Assembly (NCBI RefSeq): GCF_905220415.1
Contig: NC_059553.1
Coordinates: forward strand, 6,100,501-6,164,500
Source of the DNA: Colias croceus
Lineage: Eukaryota; Arthropoda; Insecta; Lepidoptera; Pieridae
Direction of reading: 5' to 3'
Length of the DNA: 64,000 bases
Below, in pieces: positions 37,601 to 52,600 of this stretch. The stretch's first letter is position 1. Every line of letters begins with the position of its first letter. Made by a program: the position numbers and the translations under genes. Below the pieces are notes generated by a model. It was not told the origin of the DNA, ran no database searches, and saw nothing but the letters and a program-made list of their open reading frames with translations.

Positions 37601-40600
37601 GCATCCGTCCAGGTGTATTCGCGTAATGAGATCGCGAGTGACGCGCACGCAGTCAGCCGGGAAACGGCAACGCGGCGCGGATGTCAATAATAAGCTTAGC
37701 GAGATGTAGTAGGGATATGCTTGATTTGTTGTATGCGATTTATTGGCTTTTTTGTTTGGATATTTAATTAATTAATTATGGGCAACGTTCAGTACCTAGT
37801 TTTAAATGTACAATGTAAGAATGATTCAAAAAAAAAAAAAATCAAAATTGTTTATTTGGAACACAACAACGCATTACAAAAACTTTATGCACGATGGCAC
37901 CCATAAAAGCTTAAATAAGCTGCGGCACAGGTGCCAACGCCCGCCTCCAAACATTAGTAGTTACACTAATCAAATTTTAACATTCATATCTCCAAAACAG
38001 AAACACAAAGTAGTACAAAGTAGATTAGATAGATTTTTTAAGTGGAAAGCGTATCTCGTAAAAGTTCAAAATGATTGTGGAATTTAATAACGTAAGTAGA
38101 TGAAACATTTGATACCTACACAATATACATCTCAAAATTAATATTTTGTTGTTAGAAAATTTTCCATTTCCTTCATGTGGCCTTAAAATTTAATTGGATA
38201 TTTAGTGTGTCGGAAAAAGGGTTGCTTTAGAAATGATTACAATAAAATCGTTATTCGTGCGATACACATTGAACAAACATAAGCGTAGAACAATACAAAA
38301 AGTGGTCGCTGCAAAAACGTTTCCACAAACGTAAGGCGACCTCAGGGTTGTCACCTGTTCGAACTCACGGACGTTAGCCGATTACCCATTGTGCGCGATC
38401 GCATACAATCCGGCAAAGGAAACGAGCCGCATACAACCCTACATGATATAGGTATTATATAGGTAATCTGTACTTGTCCGACCATTGTGATTCTTACACG
38501 TTTAGCATCCCTTTGATTTTACTTTTACAGTACCTTTCCTACGTTTTATACACAAACAAGTGTGTCTTTCAATAACAAAAACCTTTGTGCGGTTTAAATA
38601 AATACTTGGGCGTATAAAGAGAAATTTGTACAAATAGGTATAAATAGCGATTTGGGTCGGAATGTTATATACGGTACTTAGATCGATTTTATTATAACAA
38701 ATATATGTAATAAATGTGAGGAAATTTTCCATTTCCTTCATATGGCATTAAAACCTACGTGTAAAGTGAGGATCTTTTGGTATATTTGAAATGACACAAA
38801 AATAAACATGTAGATATCATGTATCATTATATAAACATTAGCATTGGTTTATTACATTTTCCATCATGTATAATCAATTAAAATGTCCACTTGCAGCGAC
38901 ATAAAACAAGTAATTGTGTTCGACATTGATTATTATAATAAGATTGAATACAATGCAACTGTTCATTCGTGTTAGTGATGTTGCTTAAAAGTATATATCC
39001 TTGACTTAAATGTCTGTAAAAGATTATTTAGTATTTGATTTCCATTATTTCCACGCGATTTTCAAAACAACGGAATTTGTATTGAATTTTCATAATTAAA
39101 TGACTGTAATATACGAAAATTGAATGATAATTATATGTTCGTTTGTAGTTCAGGATACATCGCCATTTTTGCAAGTGACTACTATCAAGCTAATTTTCCG
39201 TTTGTAGCTTTATTTTGATGAGACGCCCAATAATTTCGTGTACGAAAGTCTCGATTGTGGTAGCTAACAGAGATAACAAGGATAAAAATTTTTGATTTGA
39301 TGGTTCTCAAATATTTATTACTAACTGAATTTTTTTTTTGTTCAATCTCAAGATAATTACCTAAATTATTCGAAAAAATATTTGTCCTACAAAATCTATG
39401 GTTGGTTCAAAGAGTCCCCCTTTCCAAAGTGTATCGATAACGAGGTCATCATATTATGTATATAATTAAACAGACATATTGTCCTACAAATTGCGTAATA
39501 AATATTTGAGAACCATCAAATCAAAAAATTTTATCCTTGTTATCTCTGTTAGCTACCACAATCGAGAGTTTCGTACACGAAATTATTCGGTGTCTCATCA
39601 AAATAAAGCTACAAACGGAAAATCAGCTTGATAGTAGTCACTTGCAAAAATGGGCGATGTATCCTGAACTATTGTAGTTGTTTATAATAGTAATGGTTTT
39701 TATTTATATATACATTATTAAAATCATTGAAAAATAAGCTTTTATTTCAGCATTTCTATCTATTTTAATAATAGCAGATACTACGAAAAGTATCTGGAAA
39801 TTTAATTTCACATTCACACGCGCTGAAAATAATCTATAAAATATTTTTGTTCATACAACAACATGGCTGAACTGATGTATGTGATATTATTAATTAGGTT
39901 TCTGATTTCAACGTTACGGCTTAATTGGGTGTGCACCAACAAAAGGAGCGTGCAGTGTGAAATACTGCGAACTCTCTTTTTAATTTTTCGTTTTATTTTA
40001 CGGCCGTGGGTGTTTATTTAATATTTCGTGTGAAGTTTGGGTTTGTTCAGCATTGTGTTCTTCGAATGTGTTTATTAAGTGGAGATTATATCATGGAAAT
40101 TAATGAAAACGTTCGATTCTTTGTATTTGTCGATATAGATTATTATGACTTTTCAAATATTTTAACAGGAATATTTGTATACCAACTAATTTAGCCTGTT
40201 CAGCTAGGTACATAGATAATTAATTTATAGTTACGCAAAATATTTACGTAGATAAAAGTGTTTTTTATGAAGGAATTCTTTGATTTTCGTGAAATAATAA
40301 TATCTAAAGATATTAAAAGGTTCATTTTCTTATCTCCGTTCTTAATGTTATAAAGCTTATAAATATTAAAGAACATCTTCTGTAGGTAATTCTTAAAAAG
40401 CCCATATAGCATTTCGCATAACGTAAAAGAATTTGAAGGTTTGCATAATTAAATATCGTTATTAGCTTGTGTATAAAACGAGAAATAACAAAGAAAAGCC
40501 TCTGAAAACATTGTTTGTTAAATTCAAATAAACATGGTTGTTTATAATTCCGATGTTAAACCTTTTCTTAAGGCTTCATGGCGCTAATGGATAGAAGAAA

Positions 40601-43600
40601 ACAAGCTCCTTTAGAGATACTTTGTTTACCGTTAATGACTCAGTAAAAACATATCAAGTTCACCCATTGAGGGTTTTACATTGTGTTCTTGTGTCTGTAC
40701 TCTGTGGGCATGACAATAGAGATTTATTAGCTGATATGTGTGACATTGTCGTTGATTTAAAATATTTTGCACATATCACTTTCGATTAGCTTCATTCTTC
40801 TTGTTTGTATGGATTTGTTACGTAGATGAAAACGGTTATATTTTATAAGATACCTACGTGTAGAAAAAAAGAAAACGAAGTAATTAGTGATGCAACGAAT
40901 ACTACTTTTACGAATACGAATACGAATACGAATATCAAACCTACTATTCGGCGAATACGAATACGAATATCTCGCCTTGATAATAAAAGACTTATTTATT
41001 TAATGAATGTTAACTCTTCTAATAATTAAAATTTACAAAAGGCAAATTTTTATTTAAAAAGCATAAAATTCGTAGATTTTCAGGTTTTAGGCGATTTTTT
41101 TTTCAGTCAGGATGTTTCCAGCCGTTAAATAAGTCTTTCCGAAGCGACTGTACATGGCTTCAGTGAAAAATATTTTTGGGCGAGTTTTTTCTGACTTGGA
41201 ACATGGACATCTTCTCGCCAAAAGGCCAGTGGATCAGCAATCTCTGCACACGTCATATTTTTTTTGCGTGATTTTTAAATTTGTAGTAAATAGAGTTGCG
41301 TACAAAAATATTCGTTTTTAAAAATTCGTATATTCGCCGAATACGAATATTCGGTAAATGTCTACTATTCGGCGAATACGAATATTCGTATTCGTATTCG
41401 TTGCATCACTAGAAGTAATGTATTCAATTTGGAAATATAAATTTAACATAAAGTTAAATAATAGTTTTAATTGTAGCAATGGGTGGGTCCACACAGACAG
41501 CAGCCTGGCGCAGCAATTGCTTCGAGAAGCTTTTCGCTCTGTGTGGACGCGCCTAATGTTATGGAGAACTTACTTGTTACAATAAGGCTATAGTTGCCTT
41601 CACTTTTTAGAAAATTTTATAATTAAACAGTTGGTAAGAGTGATATTTTCAACGTTTTGTTAATACGTAATATAACAAGAGAGGTCGGTCGCGTGGCGTG
41701 TATCGCATTAAGTTTACACAAATCTGCGGTCCGCGGCCGACTTTTGGTTAATTAACCACTATGTGTTGACAAACTGCTCTTGGAACATGTGGGTTAATAC
41801 ATTCGTGCTTCTAATTTTGTGTTTTCGTTACGTTTGTTGACGGCTCCCGGACTGCGGATACGGGGAACTGTGTTTTCACAGTCAAAATGTTTGGAATTGA
41901 GTCGTATTTTTAATTTTTAAGATTTATAATTTTAAGCTATGATTAATTGATGAACCTATGAAATACTTCAACGATTACACGGAGTCAAAATTTAATATGA
42001 AAAGTTATTGTTGAAGATTGGCATTAAAATTGAATTTGAAGAGACTGGTTTGAAAAGTCAAAATAAACTAAGCTTGTAAATAAGTTTGCGAAAAAATAGG
42101 TACCTATGCTCTTCTCAAGAAATGACACAACACTTGAACATATTATATTTGTATGTTTTCAAAATATTCCATAAATCTGAATCACCCTCGTGTTTGAATC
42201 GGCGTCATTACCTACTATACGACATTTGCACGCTCATTACATACGAGTTAATTAGGTATATAATGAAGGTATTAACTTCGAGCCGAGATATGTAAGTTCC
42301 CGTAACAAGTTTCAGGCGAATGTTAAAGGAGCAAAAGCAATTTGCTCGCGGGAGCAGGCGAGGCAGAAGCCGTGCAAGACCTGGCAAATATACCTCTATT
42401 GGAAATATACGTTTGCACTAACGTGTATTGAAATATCATAATGTACATAATATATAGGTATATAGCTACTAGCGAATTTGTTGGTACAAACCGATTTGTT
42501 GATTTGTAATAACTATACAGCGAGGAAGCTTGGAGATTATTGCATTGGAAATACGAGCGGATTATTTTTTAATTGAACGATATGGAAAAATGTATTGACT
42601 TTAAAAATAAATTTTATTAGTCGAATGCCTTTCTAACTGAGAGACAAAGCTTTTTTAATTTGTTAATTGGAGAGTTCTAGGTTTTTCACAATAATATTGA
42701 AAGTGGAGCAGATTAAGCTTCCATGTGTGCGTTTTTTAATAAATTGTTAAATGTTGTTTTGTTCTATGATTTGCACAAAAAATATTATATAAATTTATAA
42801 TACTAATTATTATCGATGATAAAAACCTTGTTCAGAAAAACTGGTAAATTATTGAGTAATAGCTTAATTAATGGATCAGTTTCAATTGTGACTCGAGTAG
42901 AAGAAAATAACATCAGAATATGAGCGAGTATACCTATATCATTATTATAAGAACATAATATAAAATATTCATAAAAAATATAACAGCGTTTATAATAACA
43001 ACCTTGTTAAAATGAGAGCAGAAAATACTCTGGAATAACAACAACTTGAGCGTAGGTACTCCAAGCCTTTAAGTAGCTAATTGGCAGATTTTTGCTGCTA
43101 TAAGGCGATTTACTTCATAATTTGCTTTATTATTCGATGCTCAAATATGAAATTTTCCTAATTTATGTAGCGAAAGGTATTACGGCTTAGAGAGTATCAA
43201 GTGGAAAAGGAATGTAAGTCGATAATAATGACGTGCCGACGTCAATAAAACTCCACGCCTCTTATTTTTGATTTTCAAACGAATTTGCGATAACATTTGC
43301 AAATAATTTTATTTATATTTTCTTCATGTATTGCTTTTAAAGCACCAAATAGAGTCGTGAATTTTGATGTTAGTACACGTTTATGTTTTGAAATTAAAGA
43401 GATGCTTGTTAGCTTTTGGCTTGTTTTATCATTCATGAAATCAACATACGATGTAGTGCTTTGCTGGTATGCGAGGTACTTTATGAAAAATATTTTTAAC
43501 CTTTGTAAGGTAATTTTAAATACGAAAATTGTTTGAAGAACGCTGTCTAAATACGTATTTACCACTCAAATAAAGATTTATTCGGAGTTGCAAGAATTAA

Positions 43601-46600
43601 TAACAACATTTCAGCTCAAAATAATCTTTCACTCCAAGATAAGCAATATGAACCCATAACACAATAATTTCTGCCACTTGACATCAGTTAGCGTGTCTAA
43701 TTAAGTGCTGTGGTGTTATATCGTCGGCCACTCATCTCTAACAATCGTTTCGCGTTTGTTTCCATGCTAATTTGCCCGCTTTATTGTTTCATTGCGAGTA
43801 TCCGAGAAGAAGCGGCAAGGGAGATTAACCCTACTCTCTGCAGCTTAGGCCCGTGGGAATTAATCAGGTCCTTATGGACAACGTTTTTGTAGTGCCCATT
43901 GCATTGGATGATCTTCTAATTATGATGTCCTTGTGTGTTTTAATTGGAAATGAGTGAATGAATGCCCTTCCACGAATCGAATACTTAATTGTACTAGAGT
44001 ATAAAAATACCTACCTACAAATAGCTACATAAATGTTAATAAAAAGCGTTTTTTCTGGAAATGGAATTGAATGTGAAAAGACACATACATAATTTTTTAA
44101 TAATGAAGGAATTTGACGAATTACTAATTTCATCAATTTTAGTTTTTGCCTGTTTCTGCTATGTTCGGCCAACATTTGCACTAAAAATATACGAAAAGCC
44201 ACGTAAATTTGTACGGCATCTATCAAAGATGTACTGATGAATTTTTCAATAACGCCACCAAACATCAATACCTTGGGAATACGGGCGCGGAGAGCGGTAA
44301 ATCGTAGAAGTGCGAGCGCACGGCAGAGACGGCGGAATTAATTCCGTGTGATGTACGATGAGCAATTGGTGCAATTTACAATTTCATTAATTTTGTAAAC
44401 GTAAAAATGTTGTATTGGCGGTGGAATTGGAAGGTTGTGTAGAACGTTTTCTAGATATGATGTTTGATGAATTTTTGTGGGTGCGTTGCTTAACGTCATG
44501 TAAAACGCTAAAAATATGACTGATCAACGTATCGTCGTCAATCCCTTGAGTTTATTAAGAACCTCTCATTTTAATGTGTTGAAATTTCCCATTCAAATTA
44601 GCGCATTTCCTATCGAATTCAACCCCCAAAGAATTACTATAACTGCGTTACGTTAGAGACATTATTTAAAATGCAACGTGCCCCTTTTATTCAGTTAGGC
44701 GACATCAAGAGATTTGGAAGCGAAGGTCTATTCGATGCGAAAACTGTACCGGGATAATCCCGAAGTAAGCAAACAAGCGGCCGTAAAGCTCCTACGAACT
44801 ACAGGCACACGTGAACTATGTTAACGAAAACACGATAAAACCCTTATCTTATTACCGACTTGGAAAAACTCGGGCGGACATCTGACCCCGATGAAAATCC
44901 AATTGCACACGTTTTAAAAAAAGGTGTGAATGGGATGTTGTTTAAATATCTCTAAATGATAGTGTACGTACGTGTTGTCGTATTAATAGGATATAGGTTT
45001 CTTCATTTATGAGTAACCAACGTAGGTTATATACATTTTCACGATTAATATTGAACTTAAAAAAATAATATTATATTCAAGGCAGTGTTAAAAAGGACGT
45101 AGTAGCCCTTTAAAATATGAACAAAAAGTCATTTAGTTCTTTTTTTTGTCTTTTTTTTTATGTCAGAGCAAGCAAAGGGCCAGGTGGGCCACCTGATGGT
45201 AAGTGGTCACCACCGCCCATAAACACTTGCAACACTAGAAGTGTTGCAGGTGCTTTGCCGGCCTTTTATGGACAAATAAGCTCTTTTCTTGAAGGCCCCA
45301 ATGTCGTATATAGTTCAAAAGATGTTTAGACAAATGTGTTCAAAAGGACGAAAAAATGTTTCTAAACCAAATGAAATTGCAAAAATCAAACAAAATATCG
45401 TTTTATTAACAGATATTTATAACACACACGCGAAACGTAATTTCACATTCGAAACGGCGATAAACTCAAATATTAAATAGCGAACGCAGACGTTCGGAAA
45501 TGTAAAGCATAACAGACGAGATAAACCGTATATTTTAAAGCTTCTGTTGTCGAGTCGTAAAGAATGATCCGGTGTCGGGCTGCACCATTACTAGCCGCAT
45601 GAAAAATTCATATAGGTGTCGTGTGATCGCGTTAGAGCCGCGGCATCGCAGGCGCAACTCTCGCGGGGCCAGGCTTATGCACTATGGCGCACTTAACTGT
45701 GGCTGGTGATAATATACTTGAGTTATTGAAGGTCGCTATGATGAAATGACCGTTAGGCTTTATTGAGTGCTGTATAATAAAATATGTTGTGTAACTGGAT
45801 GGAGGATATTGGTGGAAGGCTAAACCTTGAGTTTAACTATTTTAGCATGTTGTTGGACGTTTGATAGCTCTATGTTTTTAGGTCAATATTTTGAGGACTT
45901 GATGTAAATTGATGTAATAAAATGTATTGTAATCGATACAGTCAATACATAAACTTGACAAAAAATGTTCCTTTGGCTGTTTTAAAAAAATATCCTTAAT
46001 ATTAAGAAGAGAATGTTCAAAAGCTTATTTTTATGATAATTACTATGTCTTATATTGATTATATTTCTATTAAAATGAACTTAACCACAACAACATTACC
46101 ATTACATAAAATAAATAAAATACTCTGTTACAGTGGACCTGCTACAAATGCTGGAGTTTAACGTCACGGTGTCGTTCCCGGCGGCACCGCTTCTTACAGT
46201 TATATTGGCGTTAGTTGGTAAGTGTGTCGCTTTAGTGCTTTATTTAAATTATTATAAATTATTGTGAAAATATAATGTGGATAGAGTATATTGGAATATT
46301 GTTAAGGTTTGCAAAGCTAGGTTGGATTTGGCTGTGTAACAAGAAAGTTCTTCGGTATGGGAGAGTCAATTATTTGAAATAATAAGTAATTAGGAGTAAT
46401 GTTAGTTTTGGAAACAAACAAGTATTTCTTGGATAATAATATAAATTTCATTTTTATTTTTGTATTGCTTGATGTTGATTATTTAAGTCAATATTTCTTA
46501 TCACAAGACAGTATAATTAGGAAGATCACAGTAGTGACTGAAAATTTAGTTGAATCCTTAAGATAACCTTTAAAATTTGGTTAATAGCGCATAATGCTCT

Positions 46601-49600
46601 CATATGCAACATTTTCTATATATGAAAATCTAAAGGAATCATAGCAATATATCGTCACATAACATACACGCCAATTATAGTGAGGTTGGCGTCAACAAAT
46701 TAATACCTACTACCAGCTTGCTCTGTCATTATGAACGTAGCAAATACAACATTAGCGACGAAGCCGTACTTAGTGTGCAAAGGAGCTCCGGTACCTCTTA
46801 GTATGAATACCGTTTCATTGAAATGAACTTTGCCATACATGAGAGCTTATTATGAAACTATGTGTGAGAATTTTATAAAGTGTGAATTCTGCAATAATTA
46901 GTCGTTGCTTTGGAGTGTTTTGTGGGAGGTGTATAGGAATATGTATAATGAATAGGTTATATTTGTTAATTTTTAGGTGGGAAAAAAATTGGTAATAATT
47001 TAGTGCGTAATTAGTTAAGACAACTTATAAACTTTTGGTGGTTGGGCAAAGTTTTTAAACAATATGTACCTATATCTATAATATCATAACTTCCATAATT
47101 CTGTGAAATATGTAACGATATACTAACAGTTTTTTTGCAAGGTAATTTATTAACATTTTGTTTGCTAGGGTAGGGCTGGTGAGGTATAATAATGCTGATT
47201 ATTGTTTTCAGTGTTTCTATGTATGTGCGTATTTCTTTATAAATATTGTATGACCAATGAACTGTAACGTAATACTAACGTTCCCCCTTTTACATACACC
47301 TTGGCGATAACTAAGAATGTGGAACATCGATAGGAAGAATCCCTTTCACGTGAAATATCATACAGACGGCACCGTCGCAGTTGTCCGCCGCTCGGGCGAC
47401 TCTCGACCGGCGCTCAATGTAATTTGTCCGAGATCGCGCCGTATCCGTTCCATTTGGCGATTTGTATAGACCGATAATTTGGTGTGTCGGGCGTCTTATC
47501 GCGACGTTAGTAGGTCAGTCGATTCAACAAGTACGGGCGTCGCCTGTTGCTCGCTGGGCGGGGCGCCTGTTGCGTCAAGCAGACGCCAATTCCGCCCACT
47601 ACGAGCTCCTTGTGCTCATGTTCGACAAATACTTTTGACCTATTTTAAGTGAATCCCGTTCGCTCCATTTCGTCTGTGCCTTGTTACGGAATGTAGAAAA
47701 GATGTAGTGCAAGAAATGAGCTGGTGGCAATCTGTTGCTTGATTTCTACGTGAACGCAGTTGACTTACTAGCTTTGGTTTTTCTAACCAAATACATGCTG
47801 CGGATCGTTGCTCAGTTTAACGATGAAATAGCATATGCCACAAAAATCTATACACGATCTATAATATAAGGTCTGACCCGTGACTTCGCTCGTATGGTTA
47901 AAGAAAATTCGAAAGGCAATGAGATCTTTCACCGCGGCAACCTGCAGTATCTTATATCACCCTAACCTCCTTACTATCGCCTAATTGAAATATCATATCA
48001 TAAAATAGCTGCATAGTTAGTTGAAAGAAAGACAAGAAAAATTTACAAGAATTCATTTTCATAAATCGATGAAAACAAACAAGTTCCTCACCTTTGTCAC
48101 ATATAGTCAGAAATGGCGTATGTCTATTGTATGACGAGTACTTAATTATTATTTTACTAAGAGAACTAACTTGATAAAAAGGTTATCTCTAGTTTTTAGT
48201 AGTAGATTCTTCTATTAACCTTTATATCGGAATAATATGCTTTTCATACATAAAAGTTTGAAATATAATTATTTATTGCAAACATCAATTCCACAACTCC
48301 TACAATATTCAAAATGTTTTTCACATGATTACTTAAGCATTTTATACCCAAAACTTGAAGATGGAAAAGAAAAAGGAAAATTACTACATTACCCATCGTA
48401 TAAAAGTTCTGTCTTGTCGGCTCTGAACCGCATGTCAGTTCATCGTGTCCGATGGGAATAGCATTAATAACCTTTTACTTCTAAACAGTGTCACTATTTC
48501 TATGTCATGGAATTATTCACGTTATCTTATAAGTTACGTCCCTCGTGTACTTTATAAATGTTGTGTGCATATGATATGAGTGCAGATGTACATGTTATAC
48601 CTCTACATGTAAATTGGATAGGTACAATTTGATTTGTGAGTTTCATGTTCGATATGAGAATACATCCGATATATTAGTCTGCACGAATTTGTACGAAGCT
48701 ACATCTCCTGGATGAAATCGGAATATTTGGGAGCACGGCAACAAATTCATCTTGTCCAATAACTTGCACAGTGAAGTTGCTGACTCAATTATTGTTACGA
48801 GCTCAAATTCTAATCTTGAAAGTTGAGCGTGTGTGCGCCCGCATTGCATGTCTGATTAATATCGCTACGGAGTCCTACGGCTTCTGACAACTCGAATAAA
48901 ACCGCAATGACGAATGTATAGCTATGCTCCTTAATATTAGTTTGATGGCGGGCTATAAAACTTGTATGATACCTACCTGCCGTTTATTAAGTTTATAACA
49001 GGTGACAATATTCTTGTCTTGTTAATGTTTTGTAAACAGGTAACGATAATTTGTTTATATTTTGTAATGCATACTTTAAAAATTGTAATGAATAATTGTA
49101 TCTATATTTTTCTTCACGGCTGAGGTTTTCTATAAGCACATATTAAGAGGATACAGTTTTTTCCAATGCATTAAATTGATACTGGTTACAGATGCTTTTA
49201 AACTTTAAATGATGAAATAGCATCTGTAATATGTGTATCTCAGAAAATTTCTGAGTCGTAATATATAACCCACATTCGCTCAAGTTGAAAAAAATCGTTT
49301 ACGATTACTTTCAATCTGTTCAACATCGACTTCGGCACATTTATTAATCTCTATTATCTACTCGACTGTCCCATGAATTCGAAGACATTTCAATTACCCT
49401 AGCTAGCTTCAGATTAAATTTTTCATCTGTTCGCTTTCATACGATTTCTCTTTGCTTTTTCCATCTCGGAGTAGCCTATTCCATACTGGGATTACGAACA
49501 GAGTCAACAGGGACATCTCAAAGTAAAACAAACAGGGTTGGAATTTCATCGCGCAAAAATAATAACAGCGGAGCGAAGGTGATGCAGCATCAGACGGGCT

Positions 49601-52600
49601 TATTTCAGTTGTCGTGTTTTTGTTTGCTCCCACATAGCGTCACGTTCGCAGCGGGCACGCACGCACGGCGAAGCGGACCCTGCATACTAATAGATAGCAC
49701 TGGATACGCAGAGCTCACGGCTCGCTGCCGAAAATTGGATTCGCATCGCATACACTGCACACCGTATTAGCGCCGGCTTTCATGAAACAATGCCCAATCA
49801 AACGGAGTGCGCCTCTGCCCCGTATACACTGAATTTGATTCCTTGTTCAAATATATAAATGCCACTACACAGTATACATAGTGACGGATTCATGAATAAT
49901 TGTAAAACTGGTAAATATCGCATAATTTTGGGTATTTGCCGGGCGTGCCGGGTTATAATGTATCAATCGCGTAATCCCAGCGCAATTGTACAAGGCATGA
50001 TCCCGATTTGTTTACGTGTTGCACAATATTTGTTAGTTTATTTATTGGTATTTTCGTCAATGTTTCGGAATAAATGAAACACATTTAGGCGAATAATTTA
50101 CATGCTAATTTGTCACATCTGTGGCATAAAACACACTAAATATGTGCAATAAATATTTCATATCATTGATATAATTTTAATTTTTCATATTTTTTGTGGG
50201 ATCATTATGTTTTCCAATGATGCAAGTGCTCGAAACAGACGAGTTTATTTAAATTTTTACATTGATAAACTAAAAGTTAAAGATTATACTATATAGCCTG
50301 TGCAGTTATTAAAGACAAAAAGGAATAGAATTCATTCGTAAACTCCGTCCCTTTGATTGGTTATTAATTTGTAAAATATGTGTAGCTTCCCGTGCCGAAG
50401 CGGGCTCTTAAGCCTGGGCCGGGCTCGACAATGGAGCACGGGAGCATGGATTACTGCCCCTCCCCCCACCTAGGTGTTCTGTAACAAATGGGGAATTAAT
50501 TTGGCGTATCTGTTACTGGCCGTTCCTTACCGCTCCTCAAAACGGTCCATGTTAACAACCGTTGAATGAATTTTCAATTTTCCGTCCACAAACGAGTGTG
50601 TTTCCCCGATTTTAATGACCGCTTTTTTAGTAGCTACCGGGTATACATGTGTTTCACTTTTAAACAATTTCGTCATACACCTTTGTGGTTTGAATTTCAG
50701 TTTTGGTAGTGCGAATAATTGGAGTTCAATGTTCGCTTTGTAAAGTTTAATTAATGTGTTTCGCTAAAGAGTATTTTTGGGAGGTTTATTTTTTTATTGA
50801 TAGTGTCAATAGTGCTTTGGAAAATGTTATTACAAGTAATACGGGAAAAATATTTACACTTTACAGCATTTTGTCCTATTTTTAGGACACATTCTTATAA
50901 TGGGTTCGTTATACCCGTTCCAACTAGACAGGTCTCGCACAGAGCATGTCATAGTGCTACCTTATTATGTGCCGAAACCCGGGTTGTGAGGTTTTGAAAC
51001 AATAGATGGATGGCAGCGCCATGACGCGGCGGCCGCTACGCGATGACGTCGCATTAAAATGAAATCCATACGGGTGATTGATGAGGCACGTAAACAGTAC
51101 GCCGCGCCCGCCTCATTCAATTTGCTGTCACTGTACTATATAATGCAGTTTCGTTTCCACATTTTTCGACGGTTAATCGAACGGCTATATTGTTTTGCGA
51201 AACAGTTTTTCGTGGAATAGAAGGCTTTTTATAACATACGCAACGGTTTTCCTGCAAAGTGTGTTTGATTGAATTGCGTCTGAAATAGGTGTATTTCAAC
51301 TTGGTTATGTCAACAATACATATATGATGATTTACAAACAGAATAACCAACTAAAAGAATAATAAACAATTTAAAAACGGTTCAGACACATTTAAAAAGA
51401 ACAACCATGGAGATTCTTGCCGGTTATTCTGCATATATACTGCTTTCCAAATCGGTGGTTAATGTTAAAATTATGTTATGCGATTCAAAAATGCTTCTAG
51501 AAGGAGTCTAATTGAATGAATAAATGTTTGAATTGGAGTTTAAAAAACTAATTGTATTATTATACTATGCTATAACTATTTTATACACAATATCAACCTC
51601 AGACTTGTGCTCGAAGCACTTTGAAAATTACAGCAAGAGCTATTTTTTATTGGCATGTTGCACCATGAAATGTAATTTGGCGTCACATCGCGCCCCGCTG
51701 GTCACGTCCACCTAATCCACTCGGCCACGTGTTTACTGCACTCGTAAATGTAGCACGGACTTGAATTATCTATTTTTATTTGAAACAAGCGTTCCTGGAT
51801 AGAGATTTCTTTTATGATGAGGTCTGTTTGGCGATGTTAAGCGCTTTTGCACGATATCTTTTTGATTTTTCTTAAAACTATTATTATATATGTGTTTTAA
51901 ATTATATAATGAACTTTTTATCAGTATAAAACGTAAGAATTTGTTTCAATAAAGTATTGAACAAAATAAATGCAAAATCGTATTGTTACGAACGATGATG
52001 TCTGTCTATTGTGTAAAAATAATAACACCAAAATCGCATCAAGAGTTGGCAGATCGTATCGAAGGTCAATCATAGTTCAATAACTAACGCGATATTACTT
52101 CTTAAGCTTCTTATAAATTGAATGTTGAAGTGAGTTTGTAATAAGTTAGTGTCTTGTAAGGAGTGGGGTGCGAGTTGGCGATTGTTCGCAAAGTTGCCGA
52201 TTGTTCATTGTCGCCGGCTATATACCGATACTCGGAGTGCAGTCGGGTGTCATTGATACTTTTATTATTTCCTCGGAATTCGTGCAATCATAACGAAGCT
52301 ACAATACGTTGTGTGCTCTGCCATCGTTTCGATTGAGATCGCTCAATGGGAGTTACGCAAAGTTATAAGCTGTTAGATACGGTTTCGAGGGTTTGTTATT
52401 GGAAAATATTGGTGCACTCTACGGCATTATGTGTACGATGTTATATAATGCTTTGCGTAACATTTTATATGAGCTTGCATTTGAGAAGGCAAATTAAGTG
52501 TTAAGTACCCTTACTTTTATTATATACCTAATTTATGACATAGAAATTACTTATCTGTTTTAAGATTTTCATTCGTCTATGATTTAGATCTTTTCTTAAC

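Larger units (their letters stand above)
35189..46133 (+). other. Membralin intron 6 (10.9 kb)
   Basis: Contains a GC-rich patch (about 35515-35825), a 522-bp foldback element, a 527-bp hAT-type element, a stem at 41487-41548, a short direct-repeat pair (38155-38190 and 38720-38754) and an interspersed-repeat relic (45165-45300). Segments 35830-38150, 38760-39140, 39675-40870 and 41600-45100 show only AT-rich DNA with chance-length ORFs, apart from a small GC patch at about 44280-44345. Confidence 0.9.

Noticed and set aside
43275..43565. Overlapping 96-codon minus and 79-codon plus frames in intron 6
   Set aside because: Mirror-image frames in AT-rich DNA with no domain; typical antisense shadows.
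47875..47915. Possible Helitron-like or LINE fragment (gacccgtgacttcgctcg)
   Set aside because: Too short and without either end; not annotated as an element.
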